From the NCBI GenBank assembly GCA_948847595.1, contig CAQOGY010000001.1, forward strand, positions 443,736 to 507,735: a stretch of 64,000 nt of DNA, given 5' to 3'. The position numbers were made by a program, and so were the translations under genes. The notes under the pieces are model-generated. The model searched no databases and was not told where the DNA came from. It saw nothing but the letters and a program-made list of their open reading frames with translations. This DNA is from an uncultured Bacteroides sp. (GTDB lineage: Bacteria; Bacteroidota; Bacteroidia; Bacteroidales; Bacteroidaceae). Shown here piece after piece: positions 8,723 through 16,974 of the stretch (positions are counted from its first letter, which is position 1; every line of letters starts with the position of its first letter).

Positions 8723-9808
8723 TTATTTGCTTGATAGAATCTGTACGATACGCTCTGCGGTGCGTCCGTCCCAACGTTCGGGGAGTTCGCCGCGCTTCCA
8801 TTCGCCTTTCATCAGCGTATCCATTGCTTTGGCAAGTAGAGCCGGGTCTTCTCCGACAAGTTCGTTGGTTCCCATGCGCCACGTTTCCGGGTGTTCGGCA
8901 TACGTATTGAGGGTGATACAAGGAATGCCCAGGAAGGTTGCTTCTTCCGCCACGTTTCCGGAGTCGGTAATAATTCCTTTTGCCTTATTAATCAGATAAC
9001 CGAAGAAAAGATAGTTCTGTGGCGGCATGATATGCAGGTTCGGAGCTTCGATGCCCAGTTCTTTGATGGCATTGCGCACGTAGGTGTGCAGCGGTGCTAC
9101 GATAGGCATGCCGGTAGACTTTTCAATGATTGTTTCCATTAGTCGTTTCAGATTCTCCCTGTCATTGAGCAATACGCGGCGGTTGAGGGTGAGCAGGAGA
9201 TAATTGCCTTCCTGCAATCCCAGTACGGAGAACCATATCGGTTTGAGCAAGCGGTTGCGGTTGTAGCGGATGGCATCTATAAGGATATTGCCTACATAAT
9301 ATACGTTTTCACTTTCCGTTCCTGTCTGGTTCAGGTTGCGGTTGGCAACCATACCGGCTGTAAACAGGTAGTCGGATAGTCCGTCCGTAATCATGCGGTT
9401 TACTTCTTTCGGCATCTTCATGTCGAAAGAACGGGTTCCGGCTACGAGGTGTGCCACCTTGATTCCTTGCTTTTTGGCAACGATGGCGCAACTCATGGTT
9501 GCAGTCAGGTCGTCTACCACAAGAACAACGTGTGCCGGGTTCTCGGTCAGCTCCTGTTCGAAGGCTACCATGATTCCTGCTGTCAAAGTCGTTGGATTAC
9601 TGCTTTCCACTCCCAGATAAACATCGGGAGCTTTCATGTCGAGATCCGAAAAGAGAGAAGCATCCAGACTCGTATCCTCTTTTCTGCCCGTATAGACCAG
9701 TCGGTAAGAGATACTTTTACCCAGCGCCCGTGCGGCTTCAATAGCGCGTGTAATGGGAGCTATCTTCATGAAATTGGGGCGTGCCCCGGCAACAATTGTT
9801 ATTTTCAT
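8723..9808 (-). CDS. WecB/MnaA-like UDP-GlcNAc 2-epimerase homologue with altered catalytic residues
   Basis: The 361-residue GT-B-fold protein is homologous to non-hydrolysing UDP-N-acetylglucosamine 2-epimerases along its whole length: GARPNFMKIAP at residues 8-18 keeps Arg10 and Lys15, and the UDP-binding block TDSGNVAEEA is present at about 285. Compared from memory with E. coli WecB, the acid in HVEAGLR reads Val122 (HLVAG), the first acid of PEExNR reads Lys134 (PKEVNR), and the His of LHRREN reads Asn209 (TLNRR); the Asp of the GDT motif is kept as Asp100. The protein therefore probably has a changed activity. It stands alone, not in a sugar operon. Confidence 0.8.
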   Translation of the reverse strand: MKITIVAGARPNFMKIAPITRAIEAARALGKSISYRLVYTGRKEDTSLDASLFSDLDMKAPDVYLGVESSNPTTLTAGIMVAFEQELTENPAHVVLVVDDLTATMSCAIVAKKQGIKVAHLVAGTRSFDMKMPKEVNRMITDGLSDYLFTAGMVANRNLNQTGTESENVYYVGNILIDAIRYNRNRLLKPIWFSVLGLQEGNYLLLTLNRRVLLNDRENLKRLMETIIEKSTGMPIVAPLHTYVRNAIKELGIEAPNLHIMPPQNYLFFGYLINKAKGIITDSGNVAEEATFLGIPCITLNTYAEHPETWRMGTNELVGEDPALLAKAMDTLMKGEWKRGELPERWDGRTAERIVQILSSK

Positions 9809-9842
9809 ATTGTTTCTATCATATTCGGTTTAATTCGTGAAG

Positions 9843-9850
9843 CAAATGTA
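9843..9850 (-). promoter_or_regulatory. -7 box of the WecB-like gene
   Basis: The minus strand reads TACATTTG, 35 bases before the start codon. The divergent TRIC-type gene begins at 9901, preceded by a weaker TTACTTTG around 9883. Confidence 0.55.
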
Positions 9851-9900
9851 CATTTTCTTACGGAATTTATTTGTTACTTTGCATACAAAATAACAAATAT

Positions 9901-10551
9901 ATGCCCACATTCGTTCAAATTCTTGATTTTATAGGCACATTTGCCTTTGCTATTAGTGGTATCCGGCTCGCTTCGGCAAAACGTTTCGACTGGTTCGGAG
10001 CCTATGTTGTAGGACTTGCTACGGCTATCGGTGGTGGTACTCTTCGTGATGTCCTGCTCGATGTTACTCCGGGATGGATGACAAATCCCATTTATCTGAT
10101 TTGTACGGGACTGGCTTTGCTATGGGTTATCTGCTTCGGACGCTGGCTTATCCGGCTCAACAATACGTTCTTTATCTTCGACTCCATCGGACTGGCGTTG
10201 TTCACTGTGGTAGGTGTGGGTAAAAGTATTGCCTTGGGCTATCCGTTTTGGGTAGCCATCATTATGGGTAGCATCACGGGAGCGGCAGGTGGTGTGATTC
10301 GTGATGTCTTTATCAACGAAATTCCCCTGATATTCCGAAAAGAAATTTATGCGATGGCCTGTGTGGTAGGCGGCATTGCCTACTGGCTTTGCGATGTCGC
10401 AGGACTTGAGTCGTACGCATGCCAGCTAATCGGCGGGTCGGCCGTATTCCTGACCCGCATCCTGGCTGTAAAATATCACATCTGCCTGCCTATATTAAAA
10501 GGTGGGGAAGATATAAAAGAAGATGTAAAAGAAGATGTAAAAGAGGAGTAG
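9901..10551 (+). CDS. TRIC-type cation channel family protein (UPF0126/YicG family)
   Basis: This 216-residue inner-membrane protein has the duplicated three-helix repeat of the bacterial TRIC/UPF0126 family; each half carries a glycine-rich turn followed by Arg-Asp (AIGGGTLRD at about residues 42-50 and AAGGVIRD at about 127-134). About seven hydrophobic helices are visible. Bacterial homologues form trimeric potassium-permeable channels. The ATG at 9901 is preferred over one at 9871 because the family motif begins soon after it. The last residues are an acidic/lysine repeat (EDIKEDVKEDVKEE) coded by a 12-base tandem repeat at about 10507-10545. Confidence 0.9.
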   Translation: MPTFVQILDFIGTFAFAISGIRLASAKRFDWFGAYVVGLATAIGGGTLRDVLLDVTPGWMTNPIYLICTGLALLWVICFGRWLIRLNNTFFIFDSIGLALFTVVGVGKSIALGYPFWVAIIMGSITGAAGGVIRDVFINEIPLIFRKEIYAMACVVGGIAYWLCDVAGLESYACQLIGGSAVFLTRILAVKYHICLPILKGGEDIKEDVKEDVKEE

Positions 10552-10558
10552 GGGATAC

Positions 10559-11053
10559 TTACTCGTCTTTCATATCCAATTCTCCCTGAAAACTGATGGA
10601 TTGCCGGTTCTGCATATTGACATCAATGCTTGTCGAACCGTTGGAGTATACTTTTGCCCTGAATTCAAATCTGTCTTCGGGATTCCGGGCGATGAATTTG
10701 ATGACGGCATTTCCTTTCTTATCCATTTCCATGCTGTATTCCTTGAGGGGCGCCCGGAAGTTCAGTCCGTCCCCGCCACCATAAGGGATACTGTAAGCCC
10801 GTCCGAAATAAGGCAGATAGGAAATGACCGAATCATTTCTGATTTCCAGTGAGTAGGGAGATGTCAGAGGAATGGAACGTCCGCGCATCGGCAGGGCGGT
10901 CTGTACATCTATCTTATAGTTCTCGGATGCGATGAGCTTTTTTACAGCTTCTTTCTTTTGTTCCTTTTTCTCCTTTTTACTTTGAGCCGAAAGGGTAGGG
11001 AAGCCTACTAGCAGGGCTAGCAGCAACATTAAGATTTGTTTCTTCGTTTTCAT
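10559..11053 (-). CDS. DUF4251 domain secreted protein
   Basis: The 164-residue protein has a signal peptide (residues 1-23, ending TLSAQ), a very lysine/glutamate-rich stretch (about 24-36), and then the DUF4251 beta-rich domain with YLPYFGRAYSIPYGGGDGL at about residues 80-98. DUF4251 proteins are common in Bacteroides, probably periplasmic or outer-membrane associated, with unknown function. The start at 11053 is supported by a -7 box at 11093-11100; an ATG at 11095 would lie within the promoter. It converges with the TRIC gene, with only seven bases between the stops. Confidence 0.88.
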   Translation of the reverse strand: MKTKKQILMLLLALLVGFPTLSAQSKKEKKEQKKEAVKKLIASENYKIDVQTALPMRGRSIPLTSPYSLEIRNDSVISYLPYFGRAYSIPYGGGDGLNFRAPLKEYSMEMDKKGNAVIKFIARNPEDRFEFRAKVYSNGSTSIDVNMQNRQSISFQGELDMKDE

Positions 11054-11092
11054 ATCAGTTGCATTTAGGTTGATATATACATGTATAACAAT

Positions 11093-11100
11093 CAAATATA
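11093..11100 (-). promoter_or_regulatory. -7 box of the DUF4251 gene
   Basis: The minus strand reads TATATTTG, 40 bases upstream of the chosen ATG. Between here and the M48 gene stop lie AT-rich repeats, including the palindrome CCTTATATATAAGG (11208-11221). Confidence 0.55.
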
Positions 11101-11246
11101 CTAAAAAGTCAGGAACTCTTCTCTTTTCTTTAATGAAAATTAAACAGAAATCCTGACCTTTGCCGTAATGTATGCCTTACCTTATGTTCCGATATGTCTT
11201 GCCTATACCTTATATATAAGGAGAACTTAGACTTATATAAGGGAAC

Positions 11247-12209
11247 TTAGAACTGTTCCAATATCTCAATCCGCTTTTCAATAGGGGGATGAGTGGCGAA
11301 CAAACCACTTAGTTGGCTGTATAATCCTTTTGTTTTCTTTTTAGGATTTTGAATGAATAATTGGGCTACGTCTTTCCGTTCCACAGCTTCTATCGCCGGG
11401 TCAACAGATATTTTACGCAAAGCACTGGCGAGCGCCAACGGATTCTTCGTCATTTCTGCCGAACCTGCATCTGCCATGTATTCGCGCTTGCGTGAAATGG
11501 CAAAACGCATCAGGCTAGAGAAAAGAAAACCGATGGCAGCTATCAGCAAAGCAACAAGCATAAAGAGGAAAATTCCTCCGCTACCTTTACTGTTGCTACG
11601 TACACGTATATGTGTTATTGCATAAAACGTGATTTCCGTCAGCATGGAGAAGATGCCTACAAATACGATGGAGATAATCAACAGGCGCACATCCCGGTTA
11701 CGAATATGAGTCAGTTCATGTCCGATGACCGCTTCCAGTTCTTCATCATTTAGTTTCTTGATGATGCCTTCCGAAAGAGTGATTGTATATGTACGGTCAT
11801 TGATGCCACTTGCAAATGCATTCAGCGAATTATCATAGATAATATTTATCTTTGGCATGCTCATCCCTTGAGTCATACAGAGGTTTTCCACCAGATTATA
11901 AACGCGTTTGTTCTCTTTGCGGTCTAGCGGTTTGGAACCTGTGGCGGAATTGATAATACTTGTATTAGCCCAATAGGCAATAAGAAACCAAATCAGCACT
12001 ACTCCTAAAGTATATGGCAGTGAAGAAAGGAATAAATGATTGACCATAGGCATCATTTCAACTTCCATGCTTTTCCCATATCCAAAAAGAATCAGCAGGT
12101 AACAGGACAAATAAAGAAGTGCTGTCACCAGACAAGGAAAGAGGAACAATAGAAACACGGAACGTAAGTTGTTCCGGCTCTGCTGTGTTTGGATTCCGAC
12201 GTATTGCAT
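11247..12209 (-). CDS. M48 family zinc metalloprotease (HtpX-like)
   Basis: This 320-residue membrane protease has two N-terminal hydrophobic segments (about residues 18-45 and 62-82), the zinc motif HELTH at residues 164-168 (His164, Glu165, His168), two more membrane segments (about 178-200 and 212-235), and the third-ligand region EYMADAGSAEM. It resembles HtpX-type quality control proteases of the inner membrane. The upstream partner is lemA, 35 bases away, a pairing that recurs in many bacteria. I leave out the symbol since several M48 subfamilies share this layout. Confidence 0.93.
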   Translation of the reverse strand: MQYVGIQTQQSRNNLRSVFLLFLFPCLVTALLYLSCYLLILFGYGKSMEVEMMPMVNHLFLSSLPYTLGVVLIWFLIAYWANTSIINSATGSKPLDRKENKRVYNLVENLCMTQGMSMPKINIIYDNSLNAFASGINDRTYTITLSEGIIKKLNDEELEAVIGHELTHIRNRDVRLLIISIVFVGIFSMLTEITFYAITHIRVRSNSKGSGGIFLFMLVALLIAAIGFLFSSLMRFAISRKREYMADAGSAEMTKNPLALASALRKISVDPAIEAVERKDVAQLFIQNPKKKTKGLYSQLSGLFATHPPIEKRIEILEQF

Positions 12210-12244
12210 CGCGTGTTTGATTTATGCAGTGATTGAATGGTGGA

Positions 12245-12805
12245 TTAGAAATTGATTTTCGGTGCCTGTTCCAAATTGGCGCGTTCGTTCTTACCCAAGT
12301 CGAACATAATTTCCCTTTGGAATCCGGTCATGCCTGCTATGATATTTGAAGGGAAGGTCTGCACGGCGTTATTGTACTCTTTGGTTGCCGAGTTGAAATA
12401 ACGGCGGACAGCAGCCAGCTTATTCTCCACATCGGCTATTTCTTCCTGTAATTGCAGGAAATTCTGATTCGCTTTCAGGTCGGGATAGGCTTCTAATGTG
12501 ATTTTCAGTCCTGCGAGAGCAGAGCTTAACTGATTTTCAGCCGCTATCTTATCGTCGATAGTCTTGGCGTTGACAGCGCCGTTACGTGCCTGAATCACAC
12601 GGTCGAGTGTCTCTTTTTCGTGTGCGGCATATCCTTTCACGGTATCTACCAATTGGGGAATCAGGTCATGGCGTTGCTTCAACTGTACGTCGATGTCGGC
12701 AAATGCGTTTTCACGGTTGTTTCTTAGTCTCACTAGCGAATTGTACATGGATGCAAAAATGATGCCCAGCAATACAATAATTCCTACAACAATAAGTATA
12801 GTCAT
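12245..12805 (-). CDS. lemA: LemA family protein
   Basis: The 186-residue protein has one N-terminal transmembrane helix (residues 2-20, ILIVVGIIVLLGIIF) and a long helical-bundle domain with the family signature YNSLVRLRNN followed by DIDVQLKQRHDLIPQLVDTVKGYA. LemA proteins are membrane anchored and often sit beside M48 proteases, as here, but their biochemical role is unclear. It is the first gene of a two-gene operon. Confidence 0.95.
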   Translation of the reverse strand: MTILIVVGIIVLLGIIFASMYNSLVRLRNNRENAFADIDVQLKQRHDLIPQLVDTVKGYAAHEKETLDRVIQARNGAVNAKTIDDKIAAENQLSSALAGLKITLEAYPDLKANQNFLQLQEEIADVENKLAAVRRYFNSATKEYNNAVQTFPSNIIAGMTGFQREIMFDLGKNERANLEQAPKINF

Positions 12806-12835
12806 CGTCTTTTAATTTATTAGATTAATGTTAAT

Positions 12836-12843
12836 CAAAAGTA
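12836..12843 (-). promoter_or_regulatory. -7 box of lemA-M48 operon
   Basis: The minus strand reads TACTTTTG, 30 bases upstream of the lemA start. The 240-base gap to the sigma factor gene otherwise shows only AT-rich sequence and a repeated AAAACTATCA motif near 12900-12930. Confidence 0.55.
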
Positions 12844-13045
12844 ATCTATTTGATTCTTTTAAGCAAATGAATGAGAGATTTTTCTTCAAATATCACCCGA
12901 AAACTATCAGAAAGCACCTGAAAACTATCATTTGATAGAAATAACCCCTAAAAAATGATTGAAATTCCCCTGTATAAGACGCAAAATACCTTTAAACTTG
13001 CAACCGACGAGAAAAACGAAATATTAACCATAAAACCCTTAAAGT

Positions 13046-13549
13046 ATGAAAAGTTTAAGTTTCAGAAAAGATTTAATTGGAGTTCAGGAAGAGTTGCTGC
13101 GTTTCGCTTATAAACTGACGGCCAATCGTGAAGAAGCGAATGATTTGTTGCAGGAAACATCTTTAAAAGCCTTGGATAACGAGGAAAAATTTGCTCCGGA
13201 CACAAATTTCAAGGGATGGATGTATACTATCATGCGTAACATCTTTATTAATAACTACCGGAAAATTGTACGCGATCAGACTTTTGTAGACCCTACCGAT
13301 AATTATTATCACTTGAACCTGCCTCAAGATTCAGGATTCGAAAGCACGGAAGGTGCCTATGACTTGAAGGAAATGCACCGCATTGTCAACGCGTTGCCCA
13401 AAGAGTATAAAGTGCCTTTTTCCATGCACGTATCCGGTTTTAAATACCGCGAAATCGCAGAGAAGCTAGGTTTGCCATTAGGAACGGTGAAAAGCCGTAT
13501 TTTCTTCACGCGCCAACGTTTACAACAAGAATTGAAGGACTTCGTATAA
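13046..13549 (+). CDS. ECF-type RNA polymerase sigma factor
   Basis: The 167-residue protein has sigma-70 region 2 at about residues 10-78 (FAYKLTANREEANDLLQET, then FKGWMYTIMRNIFINNYRK) and region 4 at about 110-162 (YKVPFSMHVSGFKYREIAEKL with the helix-turn-helix LGLPLGTVKSRIFFTRQRL). It lacks region 3, as expected for an ECF factor. No anti-sigma factor or SusC/FecR cluster lies beside it, so it is a free-standing sigma factor, possibly controlled by stress or by its own promoter. The ATG at 13046 is the only start with a full region 2. Confidence 0.95.
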   Translation: MKSLSFRKDLIGVQEELLRFAYKLTANREEANDLLQETSLKALDNEEKFAPDTNFKGWMYTIMRNIFINNYRKIVRDQTFVDPTDNYYHLNLPQDSGFESTEGAYDLKEMHRIVNALPKEYKVPFSMHVSGFKYREIAEKLGLPLGTVKSRIFFTRQRLQQELKDFV

Positions 13550-13586
13550 ATGAGGATAACGCATACAAACAAGCTTACTGATATAA

Positions 13587-13626
13587 AAGGAGCAAGAGAA
13601 TTAGATTCCCGTTGCTCCTTCTTTTT
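13587..13626 (+). terminator. Terminator of the sigma factor gene
   Basis: AAGGAGCAA (13587-13595) pairs with TTGCTCCTT (13612-13620), followed by CTTTTTT. Confidence 0.85.
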
Positions 13627-13655
13627 TGTACTGGCTTATAGATTAGTTTTATAAA

Positions 13656-13806
13656 TGGGAATTTTATTTAGACATAAGAACAAAAGAACATAAAGGCTGC
13701 GCTTGGATAATTATTTCTGCTAGTCATTAAGCTACTACTGTTTCATCTTTTGTTCTTATGTTCTTCTGTCTAAAAAGAAAGTTATTAGTCTGTATGCAAA
13801 TAAATT
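13656..13806. repeat. Dispersed ~150-base element, copy 1
   Basis: A 151-base sequence here recurs at 41851-42004 with about nine substitutions and one 3-base indel by eye. Each copy has imperfect terminal inverted repeats: TTTAGACATAAGAACAAAAG on the left and CTTTTGTTCTTATG...TGTCTAAA on the right, flanking a central GGCTGCGCTTGG segment. No open reading frame fits. It is either a small non-autonomous mobile element (MITE-like) or a conserved structured RNA. The rest of the 378-base gap (13807-13927) shows nothing recognisable. Confidence 0.85.
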
Positions 13807-13927
13807 TGAAATTACTACCGACTATCCGCAAGAAACCTTGCCGGGGCGCTACATCCCTAATTTATCATTTAATTTTGATGCAACATTTATATGTGCAGGA
13901 ATATAGGTGAATAGTCACGGCATCTGT

Positions 13928-14674
13928 CTACCGCTTCTTTTTCTTACTCTTGCTGTTTTTCTTTTCTGTAGTTTTCTCTTCCGGCGGGAACTTGGGAACC
14001 AGATTCATCAACCGTAATATCTGATTTTGTCGTTTTAGTATGTATGGCGAAGGTTTCGCCGAATTAAACCGTATCGGATTGGGAAGGGTGGCGGCTATGA
14101 GCGCGCATTGGCCTTTCGTTAATTTGGCGGCTGTTGTGCCGAACTTATTTTCTGCGGTAGCTTGTGCACCGTAGATGCCTTTTCCCATTTCAATAGAGTT
14201 GAGATAGACTTCCATGATTCGCTCTTTTGACCAGAATGTTTCGATCAGGAACGTGAAATAGACTTCAAATCCTTTCCGTACCCACGAAGACTGCGGCCAT
14301 AAGAATACATTCTTGGCTGTCTGTTGGCTGATGGTGCTTGCACCCCGTTGCCGTTTGCGTGTTTCATTCTCTTTCATCGCTTTCTTGATTTCTACGAAAT
14401 CGAACCCGTTGTGCTCGGCAAAACGGTTGTCTTCGGAAGCAATGACTGCCATCGGCAGGCTGGGAGATATCTTATCAAAAGAAACCCACGTGTGTTTCCA
14501 CGTGGGTTTATCTCCTGAAAAAATCTGCTGAACGCTTCGGATAACCATTAGCGGTGTGATATAAACCGGCATGAACCGGTAAATAATGACCACCAGTAAG
14601 GTCGATGCAAAGAAGAATATCAGCAGGTTGCGCGTATAACGCAGTAATTTTTTAATGAGAAGCGGCTTGTGCAT
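13928..14674 (-). CDS. mtgA: Monofunctional peptidoglycan glycosyltransferase
   Basis: MtgA polymerises lipid II into glycan strands at the outer face of the inner membrane. The 248-residue GT51 protein has one N-terminal membrane anchor (about residues 14-34), the catalytic Glu81 in ASEDNRFAEHNG, and the family blocks RGASTISQQTAKNVFLW, KERIMEVYLNSIEMGKGIYG and ECALIAATLPNP-like (here QCALIAATLPNP). A lysine-rich tail ends the protein. Its start overlaps the end of the upstream OmpA-like gene by 23 bases, so the two are translationally coupled. Confidence 0.96.
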   Translation of the reverse strand: MHKPLLIKKLLRYTRNLLIFFFASTLLVVIIYRFMPVYITPLMVIRSVQQIFSGDKPTWKHTWVSFDKISPSLPMAVIASEDNRFAEHNGFDFVEIKKAMKENETRKRQRGASTISQQTAKNVFLWPQSSWVRKGFEVYFTFLIETFWSKERIMEVYLNSIEMGKGIYGAQATAENKFGTTAAKLTKGQCALIAATLPNPIRFNSAKPSPYILKRQNQILRLMNLVPKFPPEEKTTEKKNSKSKKKKR

Positions 14675-15368
14675 CTCTAATCATTTGCTCGCTAGCGTAC
14701 ATGTAAACTTCTACACGACGGTTCTGCTCACGACCGGCTGCTGTGTCATTGTTTGCAACAGGGTCGCTTTCGCCCATTCCTTGTACACTTTTAATCTGAT
14801 TGGTAGAAACGCCACAACTCAGCAGGTAACTGGATACGCTCTGTGCGCGTTCCTGTGACAGGTTCAGGTTTTTCTGACGACTTTGTTCGGCAGTACTGTT
14901 CTTCCACCCCTGATTGTCGGTATATCCATAAATAGATACATCCATGTCACGGTTTTGATTAAGCACATTGTTGGCAAATTTGCTCAAAGCAGACTTGGCG
15001 GCAGCACTCAAGGTTGCATTGCCTGTTGTGAAAAGAATACCTGAATCGAATGTAACTTTCACGGCTTGCAATCCGTTGTTGTCTGTTATCTGTTCTACTT
15101 GTGCGCCTTCAATTTGTTTTGCTTCTGCTGCTGCCTTATCCATCTTCTTACCGATAAGCGCGCCGGTTCCCGCACCTACTGCCGTACCAATGGCAGCGCC
15201 GATTGCAGCACCTTTACCTTTACCGATAACACCACCCAGGATTGCACCTAGCGCAGCGCCCGAACCACCACCGATAGCAGCACCTTTACCAGTGTTGTTC
15301 ATACTTCCACAGCTACCAAATATCATGGCAATACTCATGAAGAGAACCATAAATTTCATCTTGTTCAT
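14652..15368 (-). CDS. OmpA-family peptidoglycan-binding lipoprotein with glycine zipper
   Basis: The 238-residue protein starts with a lipoprotein signal peptide (lipobox FGSC, acylated Cys near residue 20), followed by a glycine-zipper membrane segment rich in GAAIGG/GAALGA repeats (about residues 29-75) and a C-terminal OmpA domain (about 105-230) with YGYTDNQG, NLSLSQ-like NLNLSQERAQSV and the arginine block AGREQNRRVEVYM. Such proteins tie the outer membrane to peptidoglycan, which fits the overlap with mtgA. Confidence 0.92.
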   Translation of the reverse strand: MNKMKFMVLFMSIAMIFGSCGSMNNTGKGAAIGGGSGAALGAILGGVIGKGKGAAIGAAIGTAVGAGTGALIGKKMDKAAAEAKQIEGAQVEQITDNNGLQAVKVTFDSGILFTTGNATLSAAAKSALSKFANNVLNQNRDMDVSIYGYTDNQGWKNSTAEQSRQKNLNLSQERAQSVSSYLLSCGVSTNQIKSVQGMGESDPVANNDTAAGREQNRRVEVYMYASEQMIRDAQAASH

Positions 15369-15406
15369 AATGTAGATGTTTTTTTAATTGTTTATAAAAT
15401 ATAGTT

Positions 15407-15428
15407 TAATACGAATCATATCGTATTA
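15407..15428 (-). promoter_or_regulatory. Leader hairpin of the OmpA-like gene
   Basis: A perfect 8-base inverted repeat TAATACGA (15407-15414) / TCGTATTA (15421-15428) lies between the -7 box and the start codon. It could be a regulator site or a 5' mRNA stem-loop. Confidence 0.45.
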
Positions 15429-15440
15429 TGAATAACACCG

Positions 15441-15448
15441 CAAAGATA
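15441..15448 (-). promoter_or_regulatory. -7 box of the OmpA-like/mtgA operon
   Basis: The minus strand reads TATCTTTG, giving a leader of roughly 65 bases before the start at 15368. Confidence 0.6.
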
Positions 15449-15530
15449 CATATTATTTGGCATAGGGGTGCTTTTTAAGTTAAAATAACTCGGACGATTC
15501 TTTTCGTGTGTTAATAAAAAGAATTGGGAG

Positions 15531-16883
15531 CTATTCTTTAATCACAGTTGGGATGCCCAAACACTTTTTCTTGATGATGACAAACCAGCTTAAAAGAATC
15601 AGTCCCTTGGCAACCGTAGTGACGCAGACAGCCCACCAAATGCCTTCTACTCCCATGCCCATCCGTACAAACAGGATGGCAAGCGGGATACGCATATAGT
15701 TGCAGACGATACTGATAACAGCAGGCGGTATTGTACGTCCAATACCATAAAATACTCCCTGCATGGTGATTTCGAGCATCATAAAGAGCTGCGAATATCC
15801 GTCGATACGCAGGAATACACCTCCGGCTTCGTAAGCCGCTTGTTCAGGGACAAAAATGGAAAAGACCTCATTTCCGAAGAAAACGAAAAGCAACGTGCAG
15901 AATGTTCCGAAAATTCCTGTCATCCATAAGGTTGTGTGCCAGGCTCTAAGTACCCGTTCGATTCGTCCGGCCGCATAGTTTTGGGCGATAAAGGCACTTA
16001 GTGCGGTGGAGAACCCTTGAGAAGTATTCCAGGTGATGGCTTCTATCTGTCCGCCGGTGGTGAAAGTCATCAGGCCGATGTGTCCGCCCTGTTCTGAAGC
16101 CGTGCGGCAAAGGAACATATTGACGAAAGCAAATAGAGTGTTCAAAGTAGCTACGGGGAGTCCCAGCTTTAAGATTCTCCGTGTGTATTTTTTCTTCAGA
16201 CGGGTGAAGAAGGGGAATCCGCCGAGCAAAGCATCTCTGTGACGCAACTGATAGACGAAGATAAGGAATACACTCGCTTCTGCAATCCAGGTGGCATAAG
16301 CTGCGCCGTTTGTTCCCAGTCTGAATCCGAATATAAACAGAGGGTCGAGGATGATGTTCAGTATCAATCCCGTGCCGCTTATAAAGAAGGGAACTTTACT
16401 GCGTCCTGCCGCATTATAAATCCCTGTGAAGGCGGCGGAGAGGAATACGAACGGCAATCCGGTCGAAACAATCCGCAGGTATTGGACGGCATTGGCAGTA
16501 ATATGTTCTTCAAGCTCATAGATACGTATGATAGGCTCTGCGAAAACGAAAAGCAATGCTCCCCAACATACGGAAATAACCAATGCAATTGTAATATTGT
16601 GGGACGCGAAGTTCCGTGCGTCTTCCTGGCTCTGTGCGCCGATGGACTGTCCGACACTGACTTCGGATCCTACCTTATTTAATAGCGAGATGGAGCCGGA
16701 CATCCATGTCAAAATTCCGACAGAGCCGATGGCGGCTACGGCTTCACTTCCCAGTCGTCCCACCCAAGCCATATCCGTAAGACTATATGCCATCTGAATG
16801 AATGAGGTTGCCATGATAGGCATTGCCAGATTGAACAGTTGACGGTTGATAGGGCCTTGCGTGAGATTCTTTATTCCTTGCAT
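15531..16883 (-). CDS. MATE family multidrug efflux transporter
   Basis: This 450-residue protein has twelve hydrophobic helices arranged as two homologous halves and the MATE signature region near the N-terminus (LAMPIMATSFIQMAYSLTDMAWVGRLG, read in parts). Transporters of this family export cationic drugs in exchange for Na+ or H+. The start at 16883 (MQGIKN) is chosen because an in-frame ATG at 16922 would precede the -7 box at 16910-16917. It is divergent from the esterase gene. Substrate is unknown. Confidence 0.93.
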   Translation of the reverse strand: MQGIKNLTQGPINRQLFNLAMPIMATSFIQMAYSLTDMAWVGRLGSEAVAAIGSVGILTWMSGSISLLNKVGSEVSVGQSIGAQSQEDARNFASHNITIALVISVCWGALLFVFAEPIIRIYELEEHITANAVQYLRIVSTGLPFVFLSAAFTGIYNAAGRSKVPFFISGTGLILNIILDPLFIFGFRLGTNGAAYATWIAEASVFLIFVYQLRHRDALLGGFPFFTRLKKKYTRRILKLGLPVATLNTLFAFVNMFLCRTASEQGGHIGLMTFTTGGQIEAITWNTSQGFSTALSAFIAQNYAAGRIERVLRAWHTTLWMTGIFGTFCTLLFVFFGNEVFSIFVPEQAAYEAGGVFLRIDGYSQLFMMLEITMQGVFYGIGRTIPPAVISIVCNYMRIPLAILFVRMGMGVEGIWWAVCVTTVAKGLILLSWFVIIKKKCLGIPTVIKE

Positions 16884-16909
16884 ATAATTTTTATAATCAA
16901 AATGGGGTG

Positions 16910-16936
16910 CAAAGATACACAAAATTACTATCTTCG
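16910..16936. promoter_or_regulatory. Divergent -7 boxes of the MATE and esterase genes
   Basis: The minus strand carries TATCTTTG (plus-strand 16910-16917) for the MATE gene, and the plus strand carries TATCTTCG (16929-16936) ahead of the esterase start at 16975. The two promoters overlap, so expression may be linked. Confidence 0.55.
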
Positions 16937-16974
16937 CACGTCTAATTATTCATTAATCAAAGTACATAGATACT

